From Piezodorus guildinii (Eukaryota > Arthropoda > Insecta > Hemiptera > Pentatomidae): a DNA stretch of 64,000 bases. The position numbers and the translations under genes are program-made. The stretch's first letter is position 1, and each line of letters opens with the position of its first letter. The notes beneath the pieces were generated by a model. It saw only the letters and a program-made list of their open reading frames with translations, did no database searches and was not told where the DNA came from. This document shows positions 11,851 to 24,476 of this stretch, piece after piece. The stretch covers positions 40,322,139 through 40,386,138 of the forward strand of contig CM041292.1 in the NCBI GenBank assembly GCA_023052935.1, given 5' to 3'.

Positions 11851-12989
11851 CAGTGGTTCTCAACAATTGAGGCGTTGATTTCCAAAAGGTGCTATATCCA
11901 TTCCAGGGAATTTTACAGGAAGCGCGAAAATCTCTCATTACTATATTATTAAACTAGCTAATTTGGGTCTTTTTGTCTTAAAATTTATAATTATTTCTTT
12001 ACTATATTAATAAAACCATATTAAAAGTTATGAAATGAAATGTTCTGTTATGATTTGGAATGAAACTAAATGTGTAATAAGTATCATAAGAAATTAATAG
12101 CATTTCTAAATCACGTTATTAAAGGACATGAGTGTTCATTAGATACAATCAAATTTAAGATTTAGATAAAACTAAATGATGAGAATACAAATATGTAAAA
12201 ATATCAATTTCGTAAAAAATGTCCTTTAGTACCTTTTGGAAATCAACGTCTCAATTGGTTCGTAGACGTTGGTTTTGTGAATGGCGATGGGGCATTGGGA
12301 AACAATTTTAAATGAACTTTTTAACGAAAGATATTTGTGAAGAGCCAAGGGGCTTTTAATAAAAATCACACGCTCTACACAAACAAATTTTAACTGATGT
12401 AATTGCTAGTGATCTCTGACATGTAACTGCTATTGCCGAATCACAACCTTAAACTGGTCATTTCGAAATTAATGATTTCAAAGAACAGGTGCAACTTCTT
12501 TATGAGTATTTGAATATATAGCTATCTTGTATAAGTTTTCAATTTTATTTTATGTATTCATTAAACGTCTTGTTTATCCTACGTTTGCTAATAGGAGGAT
12601 CCAGGCTTCATTGGGCTCATTCATCACGGACTTGGGACCCCCATTTTACATTCCTCCGAAGGACAACATAACTATGGATTTTTTACACCCTTAAAAAAAT
12701 CCTACGACAAACTTCCGAGTTCAGAGTTAAATATTAATTTTTCAATTTTTCGCGGATTAAACTAAGCTCCTAGGGCCTGGTTATTTTTCCTTTATTTCTA
12801 TTTTCCATACTAGGTCGTTTCTTGAATGCTGAGTTTCGGTAGTGGTATTTTGTAACAAATGTAGTTAATACGGCGTAGCTCACTAAACGTCTAAATATAA
12901 ATCCAATATTTAGGATATCATTGTCAATATCCATGGCATTGAAATGCTTGAATAAATAGGTCCGCTAAAACTTTTGTTGCGAACCACTG
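11851..12989. mobile_element. hAT-like non-autonomous element
   Basis: The left end reads CAGTGGTTCTCAA and the right end GCGAACCACTG, the terminal repeat type of hAT transposons. The flanking 8-mers are similar (TTTTAGAT against GTTTATAT, 6 of 8), which fits an old 8-bp target duplication. No transposase is visible. Related internal sequence recurs near 48909-49050 and 56815-57225. A second MITE (11867-12254) and a small SINE 1 fragment (about 12650-12716) lie inside it. Confidence 0.6.
11867..12254. repeat. MITE family 2, copy a
   Basis: A 388-bp unit bounded by inverted repeats: TTGATTTCCAAAAGG near the left end and CCTTTTGGAAATCAACGTCT at the right. It is homologous along its length to 38330-38722. 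It lies a few bases inside the hAT-like left end, so it either inserted there or hitch-hikes with it. Confidence 0.75.
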
Positions 12990-13238
12990 GTTTATATAAT
13001 CTTTATTTATTTATATTATATATAAATATATACATACACACACACACACACATTCATATAACTTAATCATTTATTATGAATTTTTATTATACTCCCAACT
13101 GCCGTTGCCACGGATCTATCGAATGTGGTTACGATTATTTATTTATTATTATTATTTTTTTTTTTTGATGAGCTTCCTTTTTGAGCTATAATCGTAAAAA
13201 AACTTATTTTGAGTTATAACCGATTTTTGTATTTTATC

Positions 13239-13665
13239 ATGCATTAAAAATAATATTTTAAGAGACATAATGGGATTTTACTAAAAATAGTATCAGACGT
13301 TAATGTCCTTAAGATTTTACGTTGTCATGTAAAATAAACATTATTATTTTCTATTATCACTAATACTATCATCGTTTATCGTTTATTACGGGCGAAAATA
13401 GTTCTTTTTATTAACTGAAAATGCATGTCATGCATTAAAAATAATATTTTAAGAGATATAATGGGATTTTACTGAAAATAGTATCAGGCGTTAATGTCCT
13501 TAAGGTTTTACTTCGTCATGCAAAATAAACAAACTAAAAATAATATTTAATGTTTTAAGAAGCTTGTATTAAAAATAGTATTTATCCAGACAAAGGACAA
13601 TTCGCTCTCTCAAAACTTCCCCTTTCTATCATCACTAATACTATCATCGTTTATCGTTTATTACG
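13239..13665. repeat. local imperfect duplication
   Basis: A ~100-bp block beginning CATGCATTAAAAATAATATT at about 13239 is repeated at about 13430. A second block (ATCACTAATACTATCATCGT) near 13356 recurs near 13627. The two offsets differ (about 190 and 270 bp), so the copies have since gained or lost sequence. This lies just upstream of the microexon gene and has no coding content. A short MITE family 1 fragment (GACAACTATATGCCCGAGAT) follows at about 13753. Confidence 0.7.
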
Positions 13666-13992
13666 GAGGAAAATAGTTCTTAACATCCCATATAATTTTC
13701 TTTTAATTAACTGAAAATGAAAAGTCCTACGGAACTAAAATTTTATATTTAAGACAACTATATGCCCGAGATGTTACACCAACTTTTTTACGGAAATAGG
13801 CTGACCGGAAGTGCTACGAAAAATCAAATTATAATATTTTATTATAATTAGGTTGATTATCAAATAATATCATCTCACAAAAACTATGAACCCCTAGTGT
13901 TACCCTCTAAAGGGAATTCGGACATTTGTGTTGGTAGCACTGCATGAGCCTTTAAATGCCCACTGCTTCCATGAAGTTCCATTCTTCTCCAG

Positions 13993-14111
13993 GATGCCTT
14001 ACGGTAAATATATACGTGTTGGACGGCCAGCAACTCCTCCAGACCCCAAGAGGAGAACTAGGAAATGGCACAAAATGTTGATTAGACCACAGCAGCTGGG
14101 CTTAAAACCAA
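13993..14111 (+). CDS. microexon-ankyrin gene, proposed first coding exon
   Basis: Preceded by a pyrimidine-rich TTCCATTCTTCTCCAG acceptor at 13992 and followed by a GTAAGT donor at 14112. From the ATG at 13994 it encodes 39 residues rich in Arg, Lys and Pro (MPYGKYIRVGRPATPP at the start), ending one base into a codon (phase 1). I chose this ATG because an acceptor-like site sits immediately before it. The frame stays open upstream to 13928, so a longer N-terminus is possible. There is no signal peptide or membrane segment, and I recognise no family for this basic segment. It is linked to the next exons by reading frame and splice sites only; no transcript evidence is available. Confidence 0.5.
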
Positions 14112-14344
14112 GTAAGTATTCCCAATTTATACTTTCATTTAAACATTTAATGGTTGAAAAACTTATATTTTTTTATCTTTTCGGTTCTCATGATATAAGA
14201 TCCGAAGGCTCAAGCAAAACTTACATTATATTTTATTATGCCCAAAATAATTTAGTAACAGTTTGCGAAACCATATGGCAACAAAATAGATTTGTATAAT
14301 TTCATGAATAAACATGGGTTTTCGGGGAAAAAAATAAATAAAAT

Positions 14345-14405
<61 letters not shown>

Positions 14406-14673
14406 TAAAAATTAAAGCAGTAATTATTTAATTTTATAAATCATATTAATGAATTTCCAATATTTTTAATCAATCTCTACATAAAACTCATTATTATAAA
14501 CATTTTCATCTCAGAATAGAAACGATTACTCCGTTATCGCCTAATGATTTATTTAATTATGGTCTATTATTTTATTATTAATATAGTTTATTACATTAAA
14601 TTAAATAGTTTTTTGTGTGTATGTTAAACTTTTAAAATGATAATAGAAAGAAACAATCAAAAGTCAGTTCAGT

Positions 14674-14708
<35 letters not shown>

Positions 14709-14999
14709 GACTTGTATGCCTACACTGTATCTTTTTCTTTCTGAATGTTTCTAGCCCTGATGATTAGTCGCATGTTCGGACCGAAATGTCGGAAAAATTA
14801 AAAAAAAAAAAAATATATATTATAATTTCTTCCTTATTTTATTGAAATAAAATATCATTTATATTTTATTATTTATAATGTTTTTATTATATTTATGTGC
14901 TCATGATTAAACCAAAATAAAAATATTACAAAAAACTTTAAATTTACTGTTGTTTTTTTTTTGTTTTGTTTTTTTAATGTATCATATTTATTGTTACAG

Positions 15000-15041
15000 A
15001 ACAAAAGATTAGTAGAGAATGGTATGGATCATTAGCAAATG
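15000..15041 (+). CDS. microexon-ankyrin gene, 42-nt exon 2
   Basis: A TTATTGTTACAG acceptor and GTAAGT donor bound a 42-nt exon that is phase 1 at both ends. Spliced to the first exon it adds 14 residues, QKISREWYGSLAN preceded by a Lys codon split across the intron. Skipping it would keep the frame. The exon is too short to recognise alone; the call rests on the consistent phase across the series. Confidence 0.55.
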
Positions 15042-15336
15042 GTAAGTATTTTCCCATTGACATCTAGATATATATTTTTTAATATGGTCTTCATTAAGAG
15101 TCATTATATAGTTATTTTAAAAAATTCTCAATATTACTTTACGATAAACTGGGAATTTATACAGAAACAAACTTCTTGATGAATAGATGTGCTTAGATCA
15201 AATAAATTTTCTACAGCAGTAAAAAAATATCTGGATCTGGTTAGGATTTTTGAATTTTGTGTCAAATCCAATCAGTGAGCTATTGTATTCGACATGCTAA
15301 CAAAGGTTGCCTCAGATTTTAGGTAATCAACTTGTT

Positions 15337-15582
15337 TGTTAATTTATTTAACTTTATTTAAAGTGGCTAATTAGACAATGCTACACTATGAGTCCTAAAT
15401 CTTGCCTATCCTGGTTTAATTAGGATAGGGATCTTTAAGATAACCTTACATACCCTCAAAAGGACGACATAACTAAGGATTTTTTGTTTCCATTAAAAAT
15501 CCTAGGGCCATCTGCCAGGTTTGAATCCGCGACCTTGGGCATATAAGGGCTGTTATGCTAGCCAATACACCACAGGTGACCC
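15337..15582 (-). repeat. SINE family 1, copy b
   Basis: A reverse-oriented copy in intron 2 of the microexon gene. The T-rich tail side is on the left (TTATTTAACTTTATTTAAAG), and the head side with GGTTTGAATCC-like box B and CACAGGTGACCC is on the right. Confidence 0.75.
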
Positions 15583-16256
15583 ATAATTTTAAACTACTTA
15601 TACAGCTCTGATTTCTAAAAATAGATGTACACTACGAGTATATATATCGGAGGTAGGAGAGTACTACCACCCAAAGGCATGAAAGATGATGTGACTTCTT
15701 ATAAAACCTCCTATATAATATTTGAGATAAAAAATAATATAAATAATTTTCTTACTTATATACAACTTTTGTTGATTCTCAATCTATTTCTCTAATTTTT
15801 TTCTGCTCCATAAAAATATGTGCTTCATGTATGCCTGTGCATAAATGTAGATGGCAGATATGAATATTTATGTTTAATTATTTATTAATAAAAGAATATA
15901 TCTAAAAATTTAAGACATTCTAAAGAGGATTTATTAAACAAGACAGATGGTAGTCAAAATTTCATTACATATTATTGAGCATTAAGCGATAGCTCAGTGG
16001 AAAGGTCCTTATACTACTTATTGCTAAGTCCAGGGCGCTAGTCTGCTTGTGGCCAATAAATTATTTATTATTATATCTGCAGTGGTTCAACTCTGGGGCT
16101 CATCTCAGACATATCACTTCCTTGCATAGTTGTTGCTCTAGAAAGATTCTTTACAATCTTTACAAATTATTAACCCCCCAAGACTTCATAGTTTTCAGTG
16201 ATACAGATTTTTTTTTTATATATAGCTTTAATGAATAAATGAAGAAACTGAACTTT

Positions 16257-17163
16257 CATTTACATATTATATAAATTATATAGTAAGGGAAAGCATTGCG
16301 ATCATGAAAATTTTCAAATTCCAGTTTTCACCGGAAATACGTGTTTTAGGGTCCCCTGAGTCCAAATGACCAAGTCCCGCAAAAAGGTTTGTTAGTGTGA
16401 GTGTGTCATAACTCCCTGGCAAAAACGAAAAGTCGTAAGAGACTGCTATTTCATATTTTAGGCAACTATACACCCGAGATGTTACAGAAACTTTTTCATC
16501 AAAATCAGCTAACCAGAAGAGCCACTTTATACGATGCATTTTTTACAATTTTCTCAAAAATAGATCTAACGATTTTGATTAAACTCTACTAATGTATGTA
16601 TATGATATGATGTAAAATTTTATAAGCTTTAATATCATAAAAGTTTCATTCGGATATAAATAGTTTGACAGAGCTTAAATGCCGATATTTTAAATTTTCT
16701 TCCTCTAAAGTACCTTTAATTTTGAAGATATTAAAAGAATAACAACATACTTAGTCTTGTTAAAAATGAAAAAAAAAATCGGTAAATATTTAAGTTGAAC
16801 GAATTCAATATCTTAGTAAAGGAGAAAACTGCAAAAATATTTTTAATGCAATTTTTCGTTTCTGAACATAAGAACAGTAATATAGATGTATAATATACCG
16901 TTGGAAAGCTAAAGATTTTAGAAAAAATATTATCTTATACAAAACCTTAATAAAGTTTAAAAGGGTGACAAAAAAAACTGATAGACAAAACTGATTATTT
17001 TAGATAATTATATAATAGATTTTTTAGTAAAACACCTGTTTCTATTCTAATCCAATGTAACTAATTCTTTAACAATTAATTTTGTTTCTAAATTTGTTTA
17101 AAAATTCTTAAATTGATATAAATACCGGAGGTAGGTGAAAGTCGTGTGTTGCCCACAACAAAT
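16257..17163 (+). repeat. MITE-like family 1, copy b
   Basis: Same orientation and ends as copy a (TAGTAAGGGAAAGCATTGCG at the left, GTAGGTGAAAGTCGTGTGTT at the right), about 900 bp. It lies in intron 2 of the microexon gene. Small open frames inside it are not conserved between copies. Confidence 0.7.
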
Positions 17164-17590
17164 TTTTTTCATTTATTTAGTGATAGACACATTTAAACCT
17201 ATACTCATATTAATTTGACAATTAAGTACATGTTTGGAAGTAAAAACAATCTCTAACCAGACCTATTACCTTATTTTAGTATTGTCATAATTTTTATTTG
17301 TCCCACCAACTTAAAGGTGTGGCAGCGGCCCTTCCATACCTCCCTCCCTATGCCCATTTCTATCATCTGAGCCATGTTCTCTATTCAGCCGCAATGTCTG
17401 CCTAGTTTGATATTGATCAGAAATACTTTTCCATTTTATTGCTTCTTACAATAGGATATTGTAATACTTTTTTAATTTTGCTACCAGATCACAACTCCCA
17501 TCATGTAATTATGTTGGTTAATTTTTTTTTATTAATATTTTATTTGTAGTACACTGGAAAAAAAAACAAAAAAAATATTGAATATGAAAG

Positions 17591-17622
<32 letters not shown>

Positions 17623-17768
17623 GTAATAATATAACAAATTCAACAAAAAAAAAAAATATATATATAAATAAAAAAATAGGATACACTGATTCCAACTGGA
17701 AATATCAATGTAACATTTATTTATTTTTTGTTTTATAATCATATATTCATTAATGTGCTTTATTACAG

Positions 17769-17810
17769 GTACTCTTTACGATAGGTGCTTTAATAAAGAC
17801 GAAGCATACT
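17769..17810 (+). CDS. microexon-ankyrin gene, 42-nt exon 3
   Basis: A TTTATTACAG acceptor and GTAAGT donor bound a 42-nt, phase 1-1 exon encoding GTLYDRCFNKDEAY. Its spacing of Tyr, Cys, acidic residues and final Tyr resembles exon 7 (EKYWSCDEEELEFY), hinting that the two arose by exon duplication. Confidence 0.6.
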
Positions 17811-17846
17811 GTAAGTTCTTTACCATATTTTTTTTAATTTAATCTG

Positions 17847-19312
17847 CAATAATAAATAGATGATGCCATATAAGTTTATTATAACTTAAGCAACAAACAG
17901 GATTCAAAGTTTCGGGGGCCTTCTCCATCTTCAGGACTCACAATACAATAACAAATTATCATGTATTACAACAAAAATTAATTTTCTATATACATTCTAT
18001 ATATATGTTACATAAAAGTCAATTTAATTTCTTCATAAATTCTTTTTTCTTCTCTGCTGTTGAATTTTTCCTCTAATTTGCTCTTGATAATAGTTCTCAA
18101 CTGCTAATATTTTGAGTTTTCTACTGGTCTTAGGGTTCAGTCAATAAATTAGTAAGTTTATTAATGCGACATTTCGAGAATTTATTCCCATATTCATGCC
18201 TTAGCAGTGGAAAAAACAGAACATTAAAATTGTTGTACACTAATTAATAGATAATGTTATTGTAAGAAATACAGAAAAGAATGCATTGAACAATGAATAG
18301 ATAAACAGTAGTTAAATAGATATTTTAATTAGAATCTACAATAAAGATATTAATCCAAATTTACTTACAATTTGTGATAAAAAAGTGTCTCACATAGAAA
18401 TGTGTTTAAACTATAAACTTTGAAAGAACACTAAAGACAAAGATGCTAGGAATAGTTCAGGTAGGGAGGGATTTTCCAAATTTATAATGTCAGAAAACCA
18501 AGCGTTTTCTTCTTTTTTATTTTATTTTATAATAATTTTTTTTTTTTTATTGATGAGAACAGCACAAAAAGATTTTACACTATCCCATACATACCAACAC
18601 TTTCCGAAAAACTTCCTAAAGCACTCAACATCAATAAAAATAATAGTGATTCTGCTATTAAATTCAAAAATACTAAAACCAAGGACACAGACAAATTAGA
18701 CCTTAAATCAAATTTTGTATACAAAAGTTTCCTTGTGAAGAAAAATGCGGAAAATCTTATTTTGGAATATCAGAACAATATTTAAAAATGAGGGTGTATC
18801 AACACAAATACAGCTGAACTTCAATTACAAAAAACCCTAATAAACCAGATCAAACTGCCCTCACCACTCATTTCAGAAAAACAGGACATACATTCAAATT
18901 CCATTCACCCAAAATTATACATTATTAAAAAAATAACAGCTTCAAACAAAATATGAAAGAAATGATCACCATAGAAAAATATGAATATATATATAAACAA
19001 ATTATGTTAACATTAATTTTAATGACTTACATAATTTATCATGGACTAAATTTTAATTATAATGGATTCAATTTTAACTCATACATGTTAGGTAAATAGA
19101 CTTTTATGTAACATTGTTATATTTTTTTAAATACTGACTTTTAATTAGTATATAGAAAATTAATTTTTGTAATAATAAATGATAATTTGTTATTGTATTG
19201 TAGTAAATCCTGACGTTGGGGAAGTCTCCCCAAAATGTTGACTCCTGATTGTTTCTTATGTAATAATAAAATTATATGGAAGATTTAGGAGGCATCTATT
19301 TATTATTAATAT
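17847..19312 (+). mobile_element. Penelope-like element remnant
   Basis: Two ~150-bp segments, at about 17847-17995 and 19152-19312, are inverted copies of each other. They share AATAAATAGATG at the outer edge and ACAATACAATAACAAATTAT near the inner edge. Between them lies GIY-YIG endonuclease coding sequence (next entry). The ends carry the TCTTCAGGAC / AACGTTGGGG-type motif common at Penelope termini. It starts only 37 bp after exon 3 of the microexon gene, inside intron 3. Confidence 0.65.
18550..18960 (+). pseudogene. Penelope-like ORF C-terminus with GIY-YIG domain
   Basis: Translation shows TDKLDLKSNFVYK, then after a one-base frame change PCEEKCGKSYFGISEQYL followed by KMRVYQHKY, and later TALTTHFRKTGHTFKF. 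This order is that of the GIY-YIG endonuclease of Penelope-like retroelements: CxxC-type start, Tyr-[FI]-Gly core, Arg and His of the active site, then the TAL..H....GH.F.F block. Frameshifts and stops show it is dead. Upstream, at about 18570-18680, a second broken frame could be the end of the reverse transcriptase. Confidence 0.7.
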
Positions 19313-20964
19313 ATGTTTCTTCCAATTAATTGATTTTATTATTAATCTGCGATGTGTTTTTAAAACTTGCTTCCATAAAATTTTGAATATATATATTTTT
19401 TTAACAAACATGTTTTAAGTGTATTCAATAATTTATGAATGTATTAATGTTAATACTTCAAGCACTATCTATTATTTTTTTTTTTTTTATATATATATTT
19501 TTATATAAATGAAAGTCTTTTAATAATATCAGTAGAGATAGTTCTAACACTATTTGTTGCATAGTAATCTATTATTTTTATAATAATGAAAACCAGTTTA
19601 AAAAAGTAAAGTATCCAAATTTTCAAAAATATCTGTCATTTATTACATTCTTTAACTGAACCATTAACACACCTCCTTTAAAATGCATTGATATTTCTAA
19701 ATCATTTGCTATTAAGAGGAATTCATTGTTAGGGCAGGATAGATTGGAAGATAATAAAATGAATCACTAAAACCAACAATCTCTTACAGTATAAGCAACT
19801 GACTTTCTGCTTAATGTACAAGTTGCTTTAGCCTCGATATTGATCCCCAATGTCCTTCTTATGGTGTTCAAAAAACAACCCGCACTTTATACAAGACTCC
19901 AAGGACCAAGATAACAAGAGCCACTGAAATATCGGTCATCACTGAAGAGGATTTTTCTCATTTAGTGAATAGAAAAAACTATCCATGGTTCAAGGAATTG
20001 ATTTGTTATAGAAAGACATCTTTGACCTGTACTGGGAAGACCATTTGAAGACCGAAGCTGTCAACAGAAGTGAGCTAGAGAGTTAATATGTATCAGTGCT
20101 ACCAAATCCTTTATAGCTGAAAGGCAACTCAGGGCTCAAAATACATTTTTAAAACATAAATAAATGTGTGAGCTGCCGAGACTGTTATATTATAAATGAG
20201 ATACTACTATAAAAATGTGTGACAAAGATCCCCATAATCTCCTGGGCCCAGCCTAAATCAATATGTAGGATGTTTCTTCTACTAAGTTGCTTGGCTGTTA
20301 TAAAGGGCCATTTTGAGGTTCTTGGTAAGACCAAATTGAGTTCATTAAAAAACCCATGAAGTATGTAAGTCTCATTTGACTTGGTTGCTTTAGAATCTGA
20401 TAGGCCTATTTTCCAGAATTTTTCATCATGTCATAACCTTTAATGATCCTTTCAAAACCCATCAGAAACTTAAATCTAAATTTTAAAAAATCTTTTATAT
20501 AAACCATCAGCTAATGCAAAAGTACATTTTCATCTCAATTATCTTGTAACATAACAAAAAATAAAAAAAACTTAAGAAAATATGTTTTTACTGGGACTAA
20601 GTTACCTAAGATTAACAGAAGATTTTAATTATATAAGAGCTGTATCTACATTAAAGTAATTGCAATTACTTACTTAATAATTTATTATTAATAATATTAC
20701 ATATTAAATTAACTCATAGATTAAAGTTGAAGCATATATTAAAGGAACAATAAAAATTGTTGAATAATTTTTGAAACTGAAAATCACCATGGAACTACAT
20801 AAACCATTAGCCAGAAAGTAAATAAGCATCTCCATTGTATTGTAACTTACATAAATATTTTTAAAATATTATTTCCTTTTAAATATTTATAATAAATATT
20901 AAATATTGCAAAAAAAAAAAAATAAAGTAATTAGATTTAATTGTTGTTTTTTTTGTTTTTTTAG
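19313..20964. other. distal part of intron 3, nothing firm
   Basis: AT-rich sequence with a poly(T)/TA-rich patch near 19475. The less AT-rich block at about 19730-20450 may be decayed transposon, but no motif was recognised. Confidence 0.4.
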
Positions 20965-21006
20965 ATCTACAAGATTATTTGCCTTCGGAAAAGCCAAAAT
21001 TGTCAA
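20965..21006 (+). CDS. microexon-ankyrin gene, 42-nt exon 4
   Basis: A T-rich tract ending TTTTTTTAG precedes it and GTAAGT follows. The 42-nt phase 1-1 exon encodes YLQDYLPSEKPKLS when joined to exon 3. The first codon is split across the intron. Confidence 0.6.
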
Positions 21007-21728
21007 GTAAGTGTTTCTAGTTCAAGTGTTTGGCATGAATTTAATGATAAATTCTAAATGTAAAAGTTAAAATCACCAAGGAAAAACTACAATCAACATT
21101 ACTGAAATATAAAAAAGGATATCACTAAAAAGTATTTTTTACTAAATATCAATAATAATAATTCCATTGAGCATTTGCTTAACTTAACTTCTTGCATTTA
21201 CTTGGAGAAAGATTTAGAAAAATTAATTTAAGAAGTTAGTCAATAAACATAAAAATGATTCCTTATTTCCTTTCATCACAGCATCACACATTAACAGCTG
21301 GACCAATTGTGTGTGTGTGTGTTTGTTGTCAAAAGGTTCTTACAAAAAAAAAAAAAAAAAATGAATGAGATTTGAGAGGTTAAAATGGATTAAATTAGCT
21401 TTATAGTACTGGAAATTACCAAAAGCAGCCAGAACTGAGAGTATAAAAAAAAACGATCTGGGAATAGTAGTGCTTACAAACTATTTTAGGAGGTACACAG
21501 TGGTACATATTGCAACTTGGCTAAATTCTATCTGATATAATGAAACTTAATCATGACTTAGTAATGAACATTAAATTAATTTATTCTAAGTTTAACTCTG
21601 TTTTGGAGAAAATTATAAAAATATGTAAAATCTAAGCTTTCAGACGGTGAATTTTCATATTAAATTGGGTATTATAATCATGACATTGAATTAATATAGT
21701 CAGCATTGGCAGTGAAAAAGGTTATTAT

Positions 21729-22229
21729 TAATAATTAAGGTTGATGAGGGGCTGAATAAATCTTCCATTAATACTGATCATTTATTTCTTGACGTTTCGG
21801 GATATTCTCCCATCTTCAGAAGTCTACAAAAAAAAATTTTTAAGCAATTTACCATCACATTAAAGATCACTATAATGAAGTGAATGGTTTAAACAATTTT
21901 TAAATTAGGAGTCAATTGATAACAATATTTTAAAACTATTAATTAACAAATTTTAAAATCATATGGAGGCAATGAAAGCCAAAAATTTAATAATGTTGCA
22001 CAGTACTTAATTAAATAAATAAATAAATATTATAAAAATTACCTCGTTATAAATTCTGTAATCCAACATTTTACTAGTACCATCTTCAACCAGGTAAAAA
22101 ATAAATAAAAATGAAGTCAAATTCTAAACACTTCAGATCTGAGCAAGAGTATTGCTCAGATCTTTGTCCTCAACTGGATTAAGGATTAGACCAATTTTTA
22201 ACTTGTATATTCAGCCCCTCATCAACCTT
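21729..22229. repeat. ~0.5-kb element with matched inverted ends
   Basis: The left end AAGGTTGATGAGGGGCTGAA at about 21737 is repeated inverted at the right end (TTCAGCCCCTCATCAACCTT, about 22202). Internally, TTGACGTTTCGGGATATTC and CCCATCTTCAGAAG match the motif pair seen at Penelope-like termini. It is either a solo Penelope-like terminal unit or a MITE. It lies in intron 4. Confidence 0.6.
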
Positions 22230-23685
22230 AATAATTAAATGAGATCTTCCGTGTTTAGAACATATTGATATAAGTTATTATTAATTATTATAATAATCTC
22301 ATGTTGTGCATTTTCTTTATAAAGTCATTGTTATTGTAACTAAGTTATTGTTGCATTTGCTTAATTGGGTGCTAAGGTCATTGTAAGACCTGGCTCTCGG
22401 CCACCACTGTATGTGCTTTGTGAGCCTATTTCAGGTATAATCTCACTTAGGTAGGACATCCTGTAGCTTTTTTTTTCCTTCCCTCTATTTCACATTCACC
22501 TATTAGTCTTGTAACACTATATTTACCTATTAGTGTAATTAGAAATGAATAAAGCTTAAATTTGTTGTTATAGACAATAAATAAAAATTGAGGAGTACCT
22601 GTTATTTATCAAAACAAAAGAAATAACCTCAGGTCTCATAACTATAGTATTCATCCAATAGACCAGAGTAGGCTTAAGCTCCCAACATTTGCTGAGCACA
22701 CATTTTCTGCAAGATTTTTCCAATTCAATTTGTAGTCCAGAGCAATGAATTTTATAAGCTACATCAGTTGTTATTTATGACAAAGCCTAATCAGAGATTA
22801 TTGTTTAGTGATAACTAAGTATGTCCTTTTTTTTTTACTGACTTGATAACAGTGCCAAGTAAGACAAAAGTTCTTCAGAAATAAATAAAGTAAAAACTTT
22901 GTTGTCTATTGGCTGAATAATTTAATAATATTATAATTCCTTACAACTAGCATACTCCTGCATTACACCACATGTTGATACAGAGTACTACTAAAGGAAA
23001 ATTTTCATCTTTTGACATTGAATAATTCAAAGCCACTCTTCAGCATTTTTTTATTTTAAACTAAAACTGAATACAATATACCAGAGTGTTAACTACTTCA
23101 AATGTTATTTTTATTTGTATACGTTATTAACTATTGGGTTGTCCAGAAAATAATGTAGTATTTTGAATCTTATTTGAAATATCCCTTTATATAATAAACT
23201 GCTCTCTGGATTATTCATTTGTATGAATGTTAAAACTTATTAATCCTCTCCAAAACAACAATTTTGTTTACCTCTATAGCATTCCGATGCTTGGAAATAA
23301 TTTAGTCGTATACAGATTATCATTTTATTAGACACCTGGACCACTACTTACAAGACAAAAAATTCAATGGACAAGGGGAATTAAAAGACACATTTTTCGA
23401 GTCTATCAATTCTAAATTTGGGAAATTCTATTCTCAAGAAACGGAAAAGTTATCAACACCTTTGTAGAAATTTATTGATAGTAGTGGAGACTTTAGATTA
23501 AATAAAACAGTTGTAAATATTTATTTTTCCTTCCTAAACCAAATTACTGCATTATTTTCTGGACAAACCAATACTTCAAACATTATTCATTATTATTTTG
23601 TAATATTTTATTGTAATTATTAGTCAAGACTACAAAATACAAAAATCTCTTATGTAAATAATAAATGAAATTATTTTTAACTTAG

Positions 23686-23772
23686 GTGCCACTATCCAGC
23701 TCATTTCTTACAATAAAAGCTACTTCGGAGAAGATGAATCCACAACAGAAGATGATGAAATTGATGCTTACT
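23686..23772 (+). CDS. microexon-ankyrin gene, 87-nt exon 5
   Basis: A TTTTTAACTTAG acceptor and GTAAGT donor bound an 87-nt, phase 1-1 exon. It encodes SATIQLISYNKSYFGEDEST followed by TEDDEIDAY, so the acidic part of the protein begins here. Its length equals one 42-nt plus one 45-nt exon, which would fit loss of an intron between two microexons. Confidence 0.65.
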
Positions 23773-24476
23773 GTAAGTAATTAAAAATTAATATTTTATG
23801 ATATTATGTGTATCGAAAACCAATGCTGCTTCAAAGACATTTTACCATTTGCTGTCCTACTATTCATTGCTATTTCTTAATGAAATTCCTATTCAGTTCA
23901 AAACCTATAAAAAATGTTGGCAGTTACCATTTATCAAAATCTACCATAAAGTTTACAGTTTTCTGAATTAACAGAAAATCCATCTCTATCCTTGCACCGC
24001 TCCTAGGATAAGGATATCATAAGCAAGGAGGCTTATTTCTTAGGATTACCCACCAAATCCAGTATCTCCTCATACCTCCCCTCTTTCCACAGCTTCTAAG
24101 ATGTATGAATTGATTCATAAGATTTATTTACAGTTTCAATAAGCCTATTTACCTTTATGAAGATAATTAGACTCATTCAAAATAGTTTCCATACAGCATA
24201 GCATGCTATTAATTTGTAGGACTATTTATTTTCAATATAACAATTTCCTAATGTACACATTATTAATACTAATATTGGATAAAACAATAGATTTATTTAT
24301 TTTCATTTCAACATTAATACCAAATGAGGCAGAATGTCATTTGTTAGTGATAAGTCAAAAAAGTTTCGATACACTTCCAATATTAATCCTATTTGTTATA
24401 CTATGACCGTCATTCCAGTGTTTTCTGTATAAATCTTATCTCTATACTCAACTCATGTTCAGTATTAACTTTACAA

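Noticed and set aside
15970..16050. tRNA-like stretch with TAGCTCAGTGG
   Set aside because: It has a good box A but no convincing box B or foldable cloverleaf. More likely a fragment of a third tRNA-derived SINE than a tRNA gene.
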